From NCBI RefSeq assembly GCF_000383575.1, contig NZ_KB911579.1, forward strand, positions 4,735,424 to 4,799,423: 64,000 bases of DNA, in the 5' to 3' direction. The position numbers were made by a program, and so were the translations under genes. The DNA comes from Salinispora oceanensis (GTDB taxonomy: Bacteria > Actinomycetota > Actinomycetes > Mycobacteriales > Micromonosporaceae). The notes beneath the pieces are model-generated. The model ran no database searches. It was not told the origin of the DNA and saw nothing but the letters and a program-made list of their open reading frames with translations. The number at the start of each line of letters is the position of its first letter. The first letter of the stretch is position 1. Shown here piece by piece: positions 51,387 through 59,727 of the stretch.

Positions 51387-52156
51387 ATGACTATTCGACA
51401 GGACTTCCGGGGCGGAGTGAACGTGGTACGCCGCCGCGGTGATGTCGTCCACCGGCCGGCGTCACCGGCGGCGCCGGCCATCCATCGGCTCCTGCGGCAT
51501 CTGCGCGACCACGGATTCCACGGCGCGCCGGAGCCACGTGGCTTCGACAGCGACAACAACGAGGTACTCACCTTCGTCGACGGCGAGGTTCCCGAGACAC
51601 TTCCGCCGCACCTGCGCACGCGGACGCTTCTCACCACCGCCGCCGGGCTGCTCCGGGCCCTGCACGACGCGAGCGCCTCGTTCCGTCCGCGCCCCGACGA
51701 CCTCTGGCTGCTCCCCGCCCGGCAGCCGGCCGAGGTCATGTGCCACGGCGACGCCGCCCCGTACAACTGCGTGGTCCGGGACGGCGCTGCCATGGGCTTC
51801 ATTGACTTCGACGCGGCTCACCCCGGACCGCGGGTCTGGGACATCGCCTACGCCGCCTACCGGTTCGCGCCACTACAGGCACCGAGCAACCCGGAGAGCT
51901 TCGGCAACCCGACGGAGCAGGGGCGTCGAGTCGCCGACTTCTGCCGCGCGTACGGGCCGCCGGTCGGCGCCGAGGTCATCGACGTCGTTCCGGACCGGCT
52001 GCAGGCGCTCATCGACGTCATGCGCGAGCAGGCCAGCCAGGGCAACGAGGCGTTCCAGCAGCACATCGCGGACGGGCACACCGATCTCTATGCGCGGACA
52101 TCAGCTACGTACGCGCCCACCGCGACACCCTGCGGGCCGCGTTCGACGTGGACTGA
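51387..52156 (+). pseudogene. Aminoglycoside-phosphotransferase-like kinase with a 3' frameshift
   Basis: A phosphotransferase of the APH/choline-kinase fold. It starts MTIRQDFRGGVNVVRRRGDV, has the catalytic loop VMCHGDAAPYNCVVRDG (HGDxxxxN) and the metal-binding GFIDFDAAHPGPRVWDIAY. Near the end, after HTDLYAR, a missing base near 52097 shifts the frame. Adding one G back would give DISYVRAHRDTLRAAFDVD and a stop at 52154-52156, the expected C-terminus. As read, the frame runs on through the next gene's antisense. This could be a real mutation or an assembly error. All catalytic parts lie before the shift. Confidence 0.75.
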
Positions 52157-52238
52157 AGCTGCCTTCGGGATGGGCTGCCGGCACTCGTTGGCGGTGTCGA
52201 GTGTCGGCGGCGGCCCACAGCGCGAGTTCGGCGTGGCG

Positions 52239-53147
52239 TCAGCTCGTGTGACGGATGACCAGGTCCGCGATGCGCTCGGTGAGTCCTGGTGCGAAGAACG
52301 GGTGGTGGCCCATCCCCGGCACGATCTCCAGCTGCGCCCCCGGAATCTGCGCCGCGAGGGCCACCCCGTGGGCCTGGGGGAACAGCGGATCATCGCTGCC
52401 GTGCAGGACCAGAGTCGCCGCGGTGATGCGGGACAGCGCGGCCCGCCGGTCATCGGCCCAGCGCTGTCCGGCGAGATCGTGGTTCGAGGCGGCAGCGACG
52501 TTGGTGGCACGGGCATAGCACTCTTCGACGAACCGCCGCGCGGCCAGCTCATTGAAGGGCAGGACACCGCCGTTGAGCACCCGCCACATGTGCAGGTCCG
52601 CCTCCATGCGCTGCTGGGCAGTGCCGCGAGGAGCCTTCGCCGCTACGGGCAGGTGGCTGAGGAATTCTGCCGTCGGGGGCGGGAGCTCGTCCGCCGCTGC
52701 CGGCTGACCGGCCAGTGCCCGCGCCCACGCTGGGCCGGGATTGTTCCCCATGGGTGAAGCGGCCAACGCCGTCAACGTACGGACCCGGGCTGGCTGATGT
52801 ACGGCGAGCCACTGCCCGATCGCCGCGCCCAGCGATGTTCCGACGACGTGTGCGGCCGCGACGCCGTGGCTGTCCAGAACGGCCACCGTGTCGCCGGACA
52901 GGTCCGCCAACGCGTACGGATGCCGGGTGAAGTCGACGCAGTCGGAACGACCGGTGTCACGGTGATCGAACCGGATCACCTGTCGGCCGCTGCGCACGAG
53001 GGCTTGCACGAATTCGTCAGGCCAGCCGATGGCCGGGGTGGCGGTACCCATGACCAGCAGAACAGTGGGGTCAGCAGGGTGGCCGAAACGCTCGGTCCAC
53101 AGCTGGACCTGCCCAGAATGAACGAACTTTTCCTCAGCGGTAAGCAT
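52239..53147 (-). CDS. Alpha/beta hydrolase (RdmC-like esterase type)
   Basis: A 302-residue hydrolase. The HG strand is replaced by LLVMGTATPAIGWP, then RFDHRDTGRSD, the nucleophile elbow GTSLGAAI (Ser), LHGSDDPLFP (Asp) and GMGHHPF (His). This pattern is that of aclacinomycin methylesterase RdmC-like hydrolases, which act on a range of esters. The ATG at 53147 was chosen; the upstream extension would need a TTG start. It is convergent with the frameshifted kinase. Confidence 0.87.
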   Translation of the reverse strand: MLTAEEKFVHSGQVQLWTERFGHPADPTVLLVMGTATPAIGWPDEFVQALVRSGRQVIRFDHRDTGRSDCVDFTRHPYALADLSGDTVAVLDSHGVAAAHVVGTSLGAAIGQWLAVHQPARVRTLTALAASPMGNNPGPAWARALAGQPAAADELPPPTAEFLSHLPVAAKAPRGTAQQRMEADLHMWRVLNGGVLPFNELAARRFVEECYARATNVAAASNHDLAGQRWADDRRAALSRITAATLVLHGSDDPLFPQAHGVALAAQIPGAQLEIVPGMGHHPFFAPGLTERIADLVIRHTS

Positions 53148-53332
53148 GCCGGGCACCGTAGCGGTTACCAGGACAGCCAAAAGCCACTACCCACTGTAGT
53201 TGAAATTGATGCCCATGAGATAATGGACTGGTGGCAGCCCCAGACGGGCCGCCCGACTGGCAGGGTCAGGTAATCTAACTGTCTTGTATTCGCGTTGATG
53301 CCCGCTCCAGTAATCACGGTGCGTCACGCTGA

Positions 53333-53368
53333 ATCCTGATCCTGATCCTGATCCTGATCCTGATCCTG
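53333..53368. repeat. Hexanucleotide tandem repeat (ATCCTG)6
   Basis: Six perfect copies of ATCCTG in non-coding sequence. Such microsatellites are uncommon in high-GC actinomycetes and can vary in length by replication slippage. Confidence 0.9.
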
Positions 53369-54269
53369 GTTCTGGTGGCCAGATTGTCGCCAAGATCATG
53401 ATCTGACGATGCGACGGCCACCTGGATGTCGGATTGACAGCGTTGATGTCGGGACGACTGGCGCGCCATGTCCACGGCAGGTCCGGACGTCTGAGCGTTG
53501 CCTTTGGCTGAAGCGAACTTGTCCCACCCCTATGCTCTCATTCCGTCGTGCATAGGGTCGTCTGTGGCGCACTCGTGGAGAACGGCGCGGTTGGCTGGAC
53601 GCCCGGAAGGTCGACATCGGTGCCGACACGCACCGGCCCGCAGCGCGCGACGAGTTCCAGCGCTGAAACCAGCGAGTGAACCCGTGGTACCTCGGGTCAT
53701 GCGTCGTCGCGGCGCGGCGGCTTCCGGCATGCGCGGGACGCACCTGGCAGGGTGCGCGGTCCCCGGTCGGGCAGGAACGGACAACAAATCCTGCCGGGAC
53801 ATGCAAACTGTGGCCGGCGCACCTGGGGCTACCGGCAGCGGGCCTGTCCCATGAGGTGAACACCGTCGACGCCCCCTGTACCCCGTATGCATGGGCTTGA
53901 CCGGTTCCGTCGGATGTGCATAGCATGATCGCCCCGTTCGGCACGGATAGCGGCGCAGTCGGAGCGGGTCGAAGGCACGACGAGCATGGCTGAGGCGGGC
54001 GGCAGTGCAGAGCGAAGGATTCGGCGCGAGGGATCATTCCCGGAGTTCCCGGAGTTCCGAGAATGAGGAAGTGCTGGAGGCGGCCCGGGTCGTGCTCCGC
54101 TACCGCAGGATCGCCGCACGACGCAACCGCATCTCGCTGGTCTGCTTGTGACTGGCAGCGGGCCTGTCCGTGTACGCGGTCGCTGTCGTGCTCTTCTGAC
54201 CTCCGGTCCGGTGAGAAGCCGGAGAATCCCTTCGCGGTGGCAGGCTTCCATACGCAGACCTCGTTAACC
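53369..54269. other. Long stretch without a recognised gene
   Basis: About 900 bp. Open frames on both strands are arginine-rich and match nothing I recognise. One plus-strand frame near 54060-54200 gives AARVVLRYRRIAARRNRISL, then a TGA, then a hydrophobic LAAGLSVYAVAVVLF and a stop. It looks like a small membrane protein interrupted by a nonsense codon. Confidence 0.4.
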
Positions 54270-54289
54270 GGGCCGGTCGAGGTGGACGG

Positions 54290-54637
54290 TCACGGTGAGC
54301 CACCGGCGACTGCCCGACCACGGGAGATCCGGCCGAGAGCCAGCAACGCCACCAGCGTCGAGCCGAGCAGGATCAGCGTGGCCGCCGCCGCGTCGAACGT
54401 ACGGCCCCGGTCGGTCAGGGTGAAGACGGTGACCGGCAACGTGCGCCAGGCCGGCGGGTAGACCATGATCGTGGCACCGACCTCGCCCATCGACAACGCG
54501 ACCGCGAGTGCCGCGGCGGCCGACATGGCCGGCAGGCGCACCCGCCAGAGCAGCCCGAGCCCGACCACCACCGACGGGATGGCGACCGGTAGGTGCAGGA
54601 GCGCGTCGGCACCTCTGCGCAGCCAGCGGGGTGCCAC
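54290..54637 (-). pseudogene. ABC transporter permease, C-terminal fragment
   Basis: 115 residues of a ThiP/PhnV-like inner-membrane permease: LPVAIPSVVVGLGLLW, ALSMGEVGATIMVYP and RTLPVTVFTLTDRGR. The EAA-like loop region (SMGEVGA...) is present, but all helices before it are missing. The 5' end stops abruptly at about 54637, where a different gene remnant begins on the other strand. Confidence 0.65.
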
Positions 54638-54952
54638 AACGAAGAGCCGGCCGCCGTGGTGCTGCGCCAGGCGCTCGACGACGTGGGCTTGTCGGCGGTG
54701 CAGTTCACCACCCGGGTGATCGAAACTCAGGACGAGGCCGAACGGATCGGCTTCACCGGCTCGCCCAGCGTGTCTATCGACGGCAGGGACCCGTTCGTCG
54801 AGCCTGGACAGCTGCCGGCGCTGGCGTGTCGGTTGTATCGCGATAATGACGGAGGGTCCGGGGTGCCGCCGCTGGGTCCACTGCGCGAGGCACTCAGCTG
54901 GCCGCCGACCGGCGATCCCGGGAACGCTGAGGCTGTGCCGTTTCTACGATGA
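54630..54952 (+). pseudogene. Thioredoxin-like (alkylmercury-lyase-type) protein, N-terminally truncated
   Basis: About 107 residues starting CHNEEPAAVVLRQALDDVG, with IGFTGSPSVSIDGRDPFVEP and CRLYRDNDG. This matches the small thioredoxin-fold proteins with the motif GSPTxLxDGxDPF. The usual residues before the first Cys are missing. Its truncated start abuts the truncated start of the permease fragment on the other strand, marking a recombination junction. Confidence 0.6.
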
Positions 54953-55067
54953 CGGTGTAGGCGGCCTCGAATGCCGCGTCGGTGCCTACCCGGACTGGAT
55001 CAGGACCGAATAGGCCCCGATCCGCGTCTGGAGCCCACCAGGGTACGTCAATTGGTAGCGTGATCCC

Positions 55068-55325
55068 ATGGATCCGGCGCCTGAGCAGCACGACAACTGG
55101 GTGCCGGACCTGCGTACCCTGCGGTGGGCTGCCACTCAGGTCGACGCCGAAGGACTCGCTGCGGCAATCGCGCACGACGTCCCGCTACGGACTAACATCC
55201 CAGCCGGCCTGACGCAAGAACTCTGGCGCGCGGCGGCCGACGCGGCGTACGAGGCCACCTGGTGGCCAGTCCTGCAAGCCGCACAACAACTCCGGGAAGA
55301 CCCCAGCCAAACGACCAAGAGTTGA
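55068..55325 (+). CDS. Small hypothetical protein
   Basis: An 85-residue soluble protein beginning MDPAPEQHDNWVPDLRTLRW, rich in Ala and Trp, with a helical C-terminal half (ADAAYEATWWPVLQAAQQL). No family recognised. It has a stop and codon use compatible with a real gene but no clear Shine-Dalgarno, so expression is uncertain. Confidence 0.5.
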   Translation: MDPAPEQHDNWVPDLRTLRWAATQVDAEGLAAAIAHDVPLRTNIPAGLTQELWRAAADAAYEATWWPVLQAAQQLREDPSQTTKS

Positions 55326-55662
55326 GTGTATTCACTGACCGATCGGGGTGGGCATCACCGTCGTTCCTCTGTCGGGGTAGGCACGGCCACGGTGCCGCAC
55401 ATTCCCGGGGGCTCACACCCGGCCGGCATCCACCACCCGGTGATCTGCGAGTCGACGTCGGCGGGTGGCGGATCAGGCCCTCCACCATCGCCGCGACCTC
55501 CGCCGACGAGCACGTCTTGAGCTGGGAGTACACGCACACGGCCCCGTACCCCAACAGCCAAGCCGGCCCCGCGAGCACGAAACAACGCTGCGCGGGGCCG
55601 AGGGTTCGCCGGGAACCGTCAGCGCTGGTACGCCGGAGACCCGGGCAGCCGAGTTTCGCCCG
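55326..55662. other. Stretch without a recognised gene
   Basis: About 340 bp between the small protein and the integrase relics. No gene, RNA or repeat recognised. Confidence 0.4.
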
Positions 55663-55815
55663 TCAGGGGGTGAGTACCTCGTCGAGCCAGAGGCGTTGGG
55701 TGAACCCGCCGCGCTCGGCGCGCTTGCTGGCAGCCGCCTCCGCTACTTCCACCTCCGTGAAGCCACACGCGATCGTCAGGGCGGAGAGTACTTCGCGCAC
55801 GTCGGCACGTTCACC
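55663..55815 (-). pseudogene. Nucleotide pyrophosphohydrolase-like C-terminal scrap
   Basis: About 50 residues, REVLSALTIACGFTEVEVAE followed by ASKRAERGGFTQRLWLDEVL, matching the C-terminal helices of MazG/HisE-like pyrophosphohydrolases of actinomycetes. The N-terminal half is replaced by integrase sequence in the same frame, which indicates a deletion fusion. Confidence 0.5.
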
Positions 55816-56470
55816 AAGTCGCGCGATCCGTTCCCGCGGCCCGGAACCCCGCGCGCCTTGCCGTGACGCACGTGCAGCTTGCCGAACCGGCCCAGAGCCC
55901 ACTTGATGTCATGCAGGTCAAGGCGGCACGCCTCGTTGACCCGTAGCCCCACCTCGGCCATCAGTCGGGCCGCAGCGTAGTTGCGGGCGGTGGGCGCGAA
56001 CTTCCGGCACGTCGCCAGCTCTTCCCGCCACCCCGCGAACAGCACCTCGACCTCGGCCTCAGTCGGTGGGACGCGCAGCATCGCCTCGGCGCCGCCGCGC
56101 GGCCGATTGAGCTCGTCGATCGGGCACTCGAGCACCCGCCCGGTCAGGTTGTGGATCTCGACCTTGTGACGCAGTTCCAGGAACAGGAAGTACGTCTTGA
56201 GCGCCTGCGCCCGCACCAGCCGGGTGCCCTTGGCCGTCTCCTTCAGCACCCGACCGAAGTAGGCGTCGGCGTCGGCCGGCTCCATCTCCCACAGCGGCCG
56301 GCCGAACCAGGTCCGTACCTGCTCCAGGTGCCCGACATCGCCGCGGATCGTCGCGTCCGCCAACCCGGCCGAGCGCGGGCCAGCACATCGGTCTCGAACT
56401 CGGCGATGTCCTCCGGCCCCGGCTCGGCCCGGACCGCCCGCAGATCCCGCACGACCGCTAGTCCCAACCC
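55816..56470 (-). pseudogene. Tyrosine recombinase (integrase) relic with two frameshifts
   Basis: The N-terminal core-binding part (DLRAVRAEPGPEDIAEFETD) is in one frame. After a shift near 56370 the next frame gives LADATIRGDVGHLEQVRTWF, GTRLVRAQALKTYFLFLELR and AARLMAEVGLRVNEACRLDL, which holds the first catalytic Arg of the family. A second shift follows near 55858 (RHGK to ARGSGPRERI). The distal HxxR, H/W and Tyr are missing. A dead phage- or ICE-type integrase. Confidence 0.7.
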
Positions 56471-56686
56471 GAGCCTCCTCGCCTTAACGGTGACATCAAT
56501 CAGTCACCGACGACAACGACTCAGAATTTCTGAAGTGCCGTCAACCCGCACACAGTCACGTGAAAGACCGCAGACTCCTGTCCCGGCCAGGGGGAAACAG
56601 GATCAGACCTCAACAACCTGCCCCAGGAACTCCCGGGTTGTTTCTTAGACTGCCCAACCGCCGACTGTCCGCCCAATTCGGTCGTG
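56471..56686. other. Stretch upstream of the integrase relic
   Basis: About 215 bp without a gene. It contains an inverted repeat CGGTGAC, 8 bp, GTCACCG (56488-56509) near the start of the dead integrase, which could be a leftover recombinase or regulator site. Confidence 0.35.
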
Positions 56687-57280
56687 TCAAGGGCGGGGGT
56701 GAAGGCCGTTGAGGGCGGTGGTGACGACACTGTCGGCGTACTCGATGGTGAGGGGGCCGCTCCGTTGTAGCCAGCGGTTGAGTATCGGCCCCCAGATGAT
56801 GTCCACCGCCACGTCGAGATCGAGGTCCGCGGCGAGTTGGCCGGCCTGCTGGGCGCTGCGCAGCCGAGTTTGTTTGGCGTGCCGCATCGGCTTGTCCAGG
56901 CGTTCGGTGTAGGCGGCGGCCAGTTCGGGATCGTGCGTGATCTCGGTGGCCAGCGCGCGCAGTGGCTGGTCGTAGCGCGGGTCGTTGAGCTCCGCGACGG
57001 TGGCGCGCAGGACCGTGGTCAGATCTGCGTGCAGGTCGCCGGTGTCAGGAAGGAGCACCGGCTCACCCGCACCGCCCTCATTGCGCATGAGGAATGCGTC
57101 GAAGATGACGACGCCCTTGGAGGGCCACCAGCGATAGATGGTTTGCTTTCCTACTCCGGCGCGCTCGGCGATGCCCTCGATGGTGAGTTTGGCGTAACCG
57201 ACCTCCTGTAGCAGGTCGAACGCGGCCGTGAGAATGGCCCGCCGGGAGCTCTCCCGCCGACGGCTGGGGTTGGGTGCCAT
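56687..57280 (-). CDS. TetR-family transcriptional repressor
   Basis: A 197-residue TetR regulator. The N-terminal helix-turn-helix (AILTAAFDLLQEVGYAKLTI through GVGKQTIYRWWPSK) is canonical. The rest is a helical ligand/dimer domain of the TetR_C_11-like type (DLTTVLRATVAELNDPRYDQ). It is divergent from an SDR gene, with two inverted repeats in the 124-bp gap, so it probably represses that gene and itself. The ligand is unknown. Confidence 0.9.
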   Translation of the reverse strand: MAPNPSRRRESSRRAILTAAFDLLQEVGYAKLTIEGIAERAGVGKQTIYRWWPSKGVVIFDAFLMRNEGGAGEPVLLPDTGDLHADLTTVLRATVAELNDPRYDQPLRALATEITHDPELAAAYTERLDKPMRHAKQTRLRSAQQAGQLAADLDLDVAVDIIWGPILNRWLQRSGPLTIEYADSVVTTALNGLHPRP

Positions 57281-57299
57281 CCCGTCATCATAGCTAGCG

Positions 57300-57317
57300 A
57301 GACGAATCGTATCGTCT
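57300..57317. promoter_or_regulatory. Predicted TetR operator 1
   Basis: AGACGA, 6 bp (ATCGTA), TCGTCT, 19 bp from the TetR start codon. It shares the GAGACG/CGTCT half-site with the second repeat in this intergenic region. Confidence 0.6.
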
Positions 57318-57350
57318 TGCAGATGGGGATCACCGCGCGTAAGCTGCTTT

Positions 57351-57369
57351 ACGAGACGGCGCGTCTCGT
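57351..57369. promoter_or_regulatory. Predicted TetR operator 2
   Basis: ACGAGAC, 5 bp (GGCGC), GTCTCGT, 35 bp before the SDR start codon. A perfect 7-bp inverted repeat with the same GAGAC half-site as operator 1. Confidence 0.6.
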
Positions 57370-57404
57370 CTTATGCGTCACTCGTTGGAGGCAGGAGAAG
57401 CCCC

Positions 57405-58265
57405 ATGCGCGACCCATCCGACACCGCTGCCCGCACCTGGTTCATCACCGGCGCCAGCCGCGGCCTCGGCCACGCCTTCACCACGGCCGCGCTCGAACGA
57501 GGGGACCGGGTCGCCGCCGCCGCTCGGACCATCGCCGCCGAAGACTTCGATGAGCGGCACAGTGAACGGCTGCTTACGCTGCCGCTTGACCTGACCGACC
57601 GAACGGCGGTCTTCGCCGCGGTAGCCACCGCGATCGAACACTTCGGGCGCCTCGACATCGTCGTCAACAACGCCGGCACCCTGTCCCTGGGCATGATCGA
57701 GGAATTCACCGAGGAGCAGGCCCGGGCCCAGTTCGACGTGAACCTCTTCGGCGCGCTCTGGGTCTCCCAGGCCGTCCTGCCGCAGCTCCGCACCCAACGG
57801 GCCGGCCACATCGTGCAGATCTCCAGCATCGCCGCCCTCGGGGGCTTCCCCAGCACCGGCCTGTACAGCGCGAGCAAATTCGCGCTCGAAGGCATGAGCG
57901 AAGCCCTTGCGCTGGAGGCCGCCGCCTTCAACATCAAGGTCAGCATCGTGCAGCCCGGCGGCTACTGGACCAACCTCTACCAGGACATGACCACCACCAC
58001 GGAGATGGAGCCCTACGATCCGCTCCGCGCCCAGGTGCAGGCGCAGTGGGCGCACGGGTCGGTCGACAGCGAGCCCCGCCTCGCCGCCGAAGCCCTGCTC
58101 ACCCTCGTCGACAGCGACGAACCACCGCTGCGGCTGCTGCTCGGCGGCACGGTCTACGATCTGGCCTTCGACCTCTCCCGTCGCCGGATGGACACCTGGG
58201 CCAGTTGGGAACAGGTCAGCCGGGCCGCCGAGCACGCCGTCCCAGCACCCGAAGGCGTTCGATAG
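57405..58265 (+). CDS. Short-chain dehydrogenase/reductase
   Basis: A 286-residue classical SDR. WFITGASRGLGHAFTTAALE, VVNNAGTLSLGM, the Ser in VQISSIAALGG and YSASK are present. The C-terminal extension typical of the 'oxidoreductase, SDR family NAD(P)-dependent' group of ~280 residues follows. Strong GGAGGCAGGAG Shine-Dalgarno. Likely controlled by the divergent TetR regulator; its substrate may be the TetR ligand or a related compound. Confidence 0.88.
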   Translation: MRDPSDTAARTWFITGASRGLGHAFTTAALERGDRVAAAARTIAAEDFDERHSERLLTLPLDLTDRTAVFAAVATAIEHFGRLDIVVNNAGTLSLGMIEEFTEEQARAQFDVNLFGALWVSQAVLPQLRTQRAGHIVQISSIAALGGFPSTGLYSASKFALEGMSEALALEAAAFNIKVSIVQPGGYWTNLYQDMTTTTEMEPYDPLRAQVQAQWAHGSVDSEPRLAAEALLTLVDSDEPPLRLLLGGTVYDLAFDLSRRRMDTWASWEQVSRAAEHAVPAPEGVR

Positions 58266-58295
58266 CGACCTCCCACACCAGCGACCTCCCACACC
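58264..58295. repeat. 16-bp perfect tandem duplication
   Basis: AGCGACCTCCCACACC twice in a row, starting in the stop codon of the SDR gene. Probably a small slippage or repair scar. Confidence 0.8.
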
Positions 58296-58308
58296 TGCCC
58301 CGGCGCGG

Positions 58309-59028
58309 CTAGCGGTCGTCCCGGACGTGCAGGACGACCGCCGACACATCGGGGCCACCGTGCGTGAGCGCGGAAGCAGTCAACCGCTCCACCGCCTGCC
58401 GCGGAGTTGCTGCGGCCGCCAGGGTCGTGTGCAGGTGCTCAGGTGACACGTAGGAGCTGAGCCCGTCCGAACAGAGCAGGATCCGATCCCCGGAGGCCAG
58501 CGCCAACACGCTGATGTCGGGGGACCGGCCATCAGGATGGCCATCCAGGAAACGCGTCAGCTTGTCGGAAAGGTGGGGCACGCCGGCGGCGCCAGCGACC
58601 AGGTTCCGGTACAGGTGATCCTCGGTGATCTGGATGGTCCGATCCCGCTGCGGGCCCGTCGCCGGCAGGAGATAGGCCCGAGAGTCACCGACATTGGCCA
58701 GGGCGGCCACCGGACCGGCACTGAGCAGGGCGACCAGGGTGGTCCCCAGGCCCGCAAGGCTCGGTGCGGCGGCAACCTGGTGCCGCAACGCACTGTTCGC
58801 CGCGTGTACCGCTTCTCCCAGCACCACCGGCAGCGCCACCGGTTCCACGTCCCGGTCATATCGCCGCACTGCCTCGATCACGGTGGTGCTGGCGACATCG
58901 CCGGCACCATGGTTGCCGAGACCATCGGCGACCGCGAACAGACAGCGCCCCACGTGAATGGCGTCCTCGTTGCGTCGTCGACCGAGCCCCACGTGACAGC
59001 TCCCGGCAACGTCGATGCGCAGGCTCAC
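58309..59028 (-). CDS. PP2C-family serine/threonine phosphatase
   Basis: A 239-residue PP2C-type phosphatase domain protein. The metal-binding motifs are RRRNEDAI (motif 1), FAVADGLGNHGAG (motif 2), LANVGDSRAYLL (motif 8-like) and LLCSDGLSSYV; a late GGPDVSAVV replaces the usual DN metal ligand with DV. There is no membrane or sensor domain, so it is cytoplasmic. It overlaps the UTRA gene by 4 bases (ATGA). It probably dephosphorylates Ser/Thr-kinase targets. Confidence 0.86.
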   Translation of the reverse strand: MSLRIDVAGSCHVGLGRRRNEDAIHVGRCLFAVADGLGNHGAGDVASTTVIEAVRRYDRDVEPVALPVVLGEAVHAANSALRHQVAAAPSLAGLGTTLVALLSAGPVAALANVGDSRAYLLPATGPQRDRTIQITEDHLYRNLVAGAAGVPHLSDKLTRFLDGHPDGRSPDISVLALASGDRILLCSDGLSSYVSPEHLHTTLAAAATPRQAVERLTASALTHGGPDVSAVVLHVRDDR

Positions 59029-59642
59029 CGTTGCGGGCCATCCTCCGGGCGCGCATTGATCATTTCAGGCCACGGCTCCCGCGCCGAATCACCACGATGC
59101 AGGAGGTGGATGCTCTCCACCCGGTCACTGGCGACCACGCACTCGGTCACCTCGACCGGCTCACCGTCGTCGCCAGAGACACCCACCCGAATGATCTCCA
59201 GCACCGGAAGGCTCACCCCGATCTCCAGCAGGGCGGCCTCCCGCGTACTGGGCATCCGCGCGCGGTGGATCTCCATCCAGGTGATCGGCCAGTGACCGCC
59301 GGCCTCCAGCCGGTGTTGCCAACCATCCGGCCCGGCGGCAGGGGAGTCCCACCCCGGTCCGTTCGCTGCCCGCGGGTGGATCCAGGAGGTAGTGACCTGG
59401 AAGGGCGGCTCCGTCTCGGGGCCGGTGACCCCGAACCGGCGCATCACCCGGGTACCGGGCTCAACCTTGAGCAGCTCGGCGACGCGCCGATCGTTGAGGG
59501 ACTCCACCGCCGCCACCGGCGCGATGTGGTCCCGCCACACCTCCGGACGGGTAGCCGGCGGGAAGCAGTAGCCGGTGGCCGCGAGGTTCCGCTGCACCAG
59601 ATCCCCTCGGGGCCGGCGTGGGCGGGCCGTTCCGTACCGCAC
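59025..59642 (-). CDS. UTRA-domain protein without a helix-turn-helix
   Basis: A 205-residue protein that is almost entirely a GntR/HutC-type UTRA ligand-binding domain (VAELLKVEPGTRVMRRFGVT through MPSTREAALLEIGVSLPVLE). The N-terminal GntR winged helix is missing. Upstream in-frame sequence contains no HTH, and the frame begins at a GTG (59642) with VRYGTARPRRPRGDLVQRNL, normally just after the HTH. It is either a truncated GntR regulator or a free ligand-sensing module. Its stop overlaps the PP2C start, so the two are translationally coupled, which suggests a maintained function. Confidence 0.75.
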   Translation of the reverse strand: MRYGTARPRRPRGDLVQRNLAATGYCFPPATRPEVWRDHIAPVAAVESLNDRRVAELLKVEPGTRVMRRFGVTGPETEPPFQVTTSWIHPRAANGPGWDSPAAGPDGWQHRLEAGGHWPITWMEIHRARMPSTREAALLEIGVSLPVLEIIRVGVSGDDGEPVEVTECVVASDRVESIHLLHRGDSAREPWPEMINARPEDGPQR

Positions 59643-59727
59643 GATGACCCCCGCTCCGCGACCCCCAAACCTAGCCGTCCCCTACTCCTTCTACACCCAG
59701 CCGCCGGCCGAGGTGACCGAACGCGGA

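Noticed and set aside
58264..58295. Tandem duplication as an attachment site
   Set aside because: Only two 16-bp copies next to each other, no recombinase adjacent; more likely a slippage scar.
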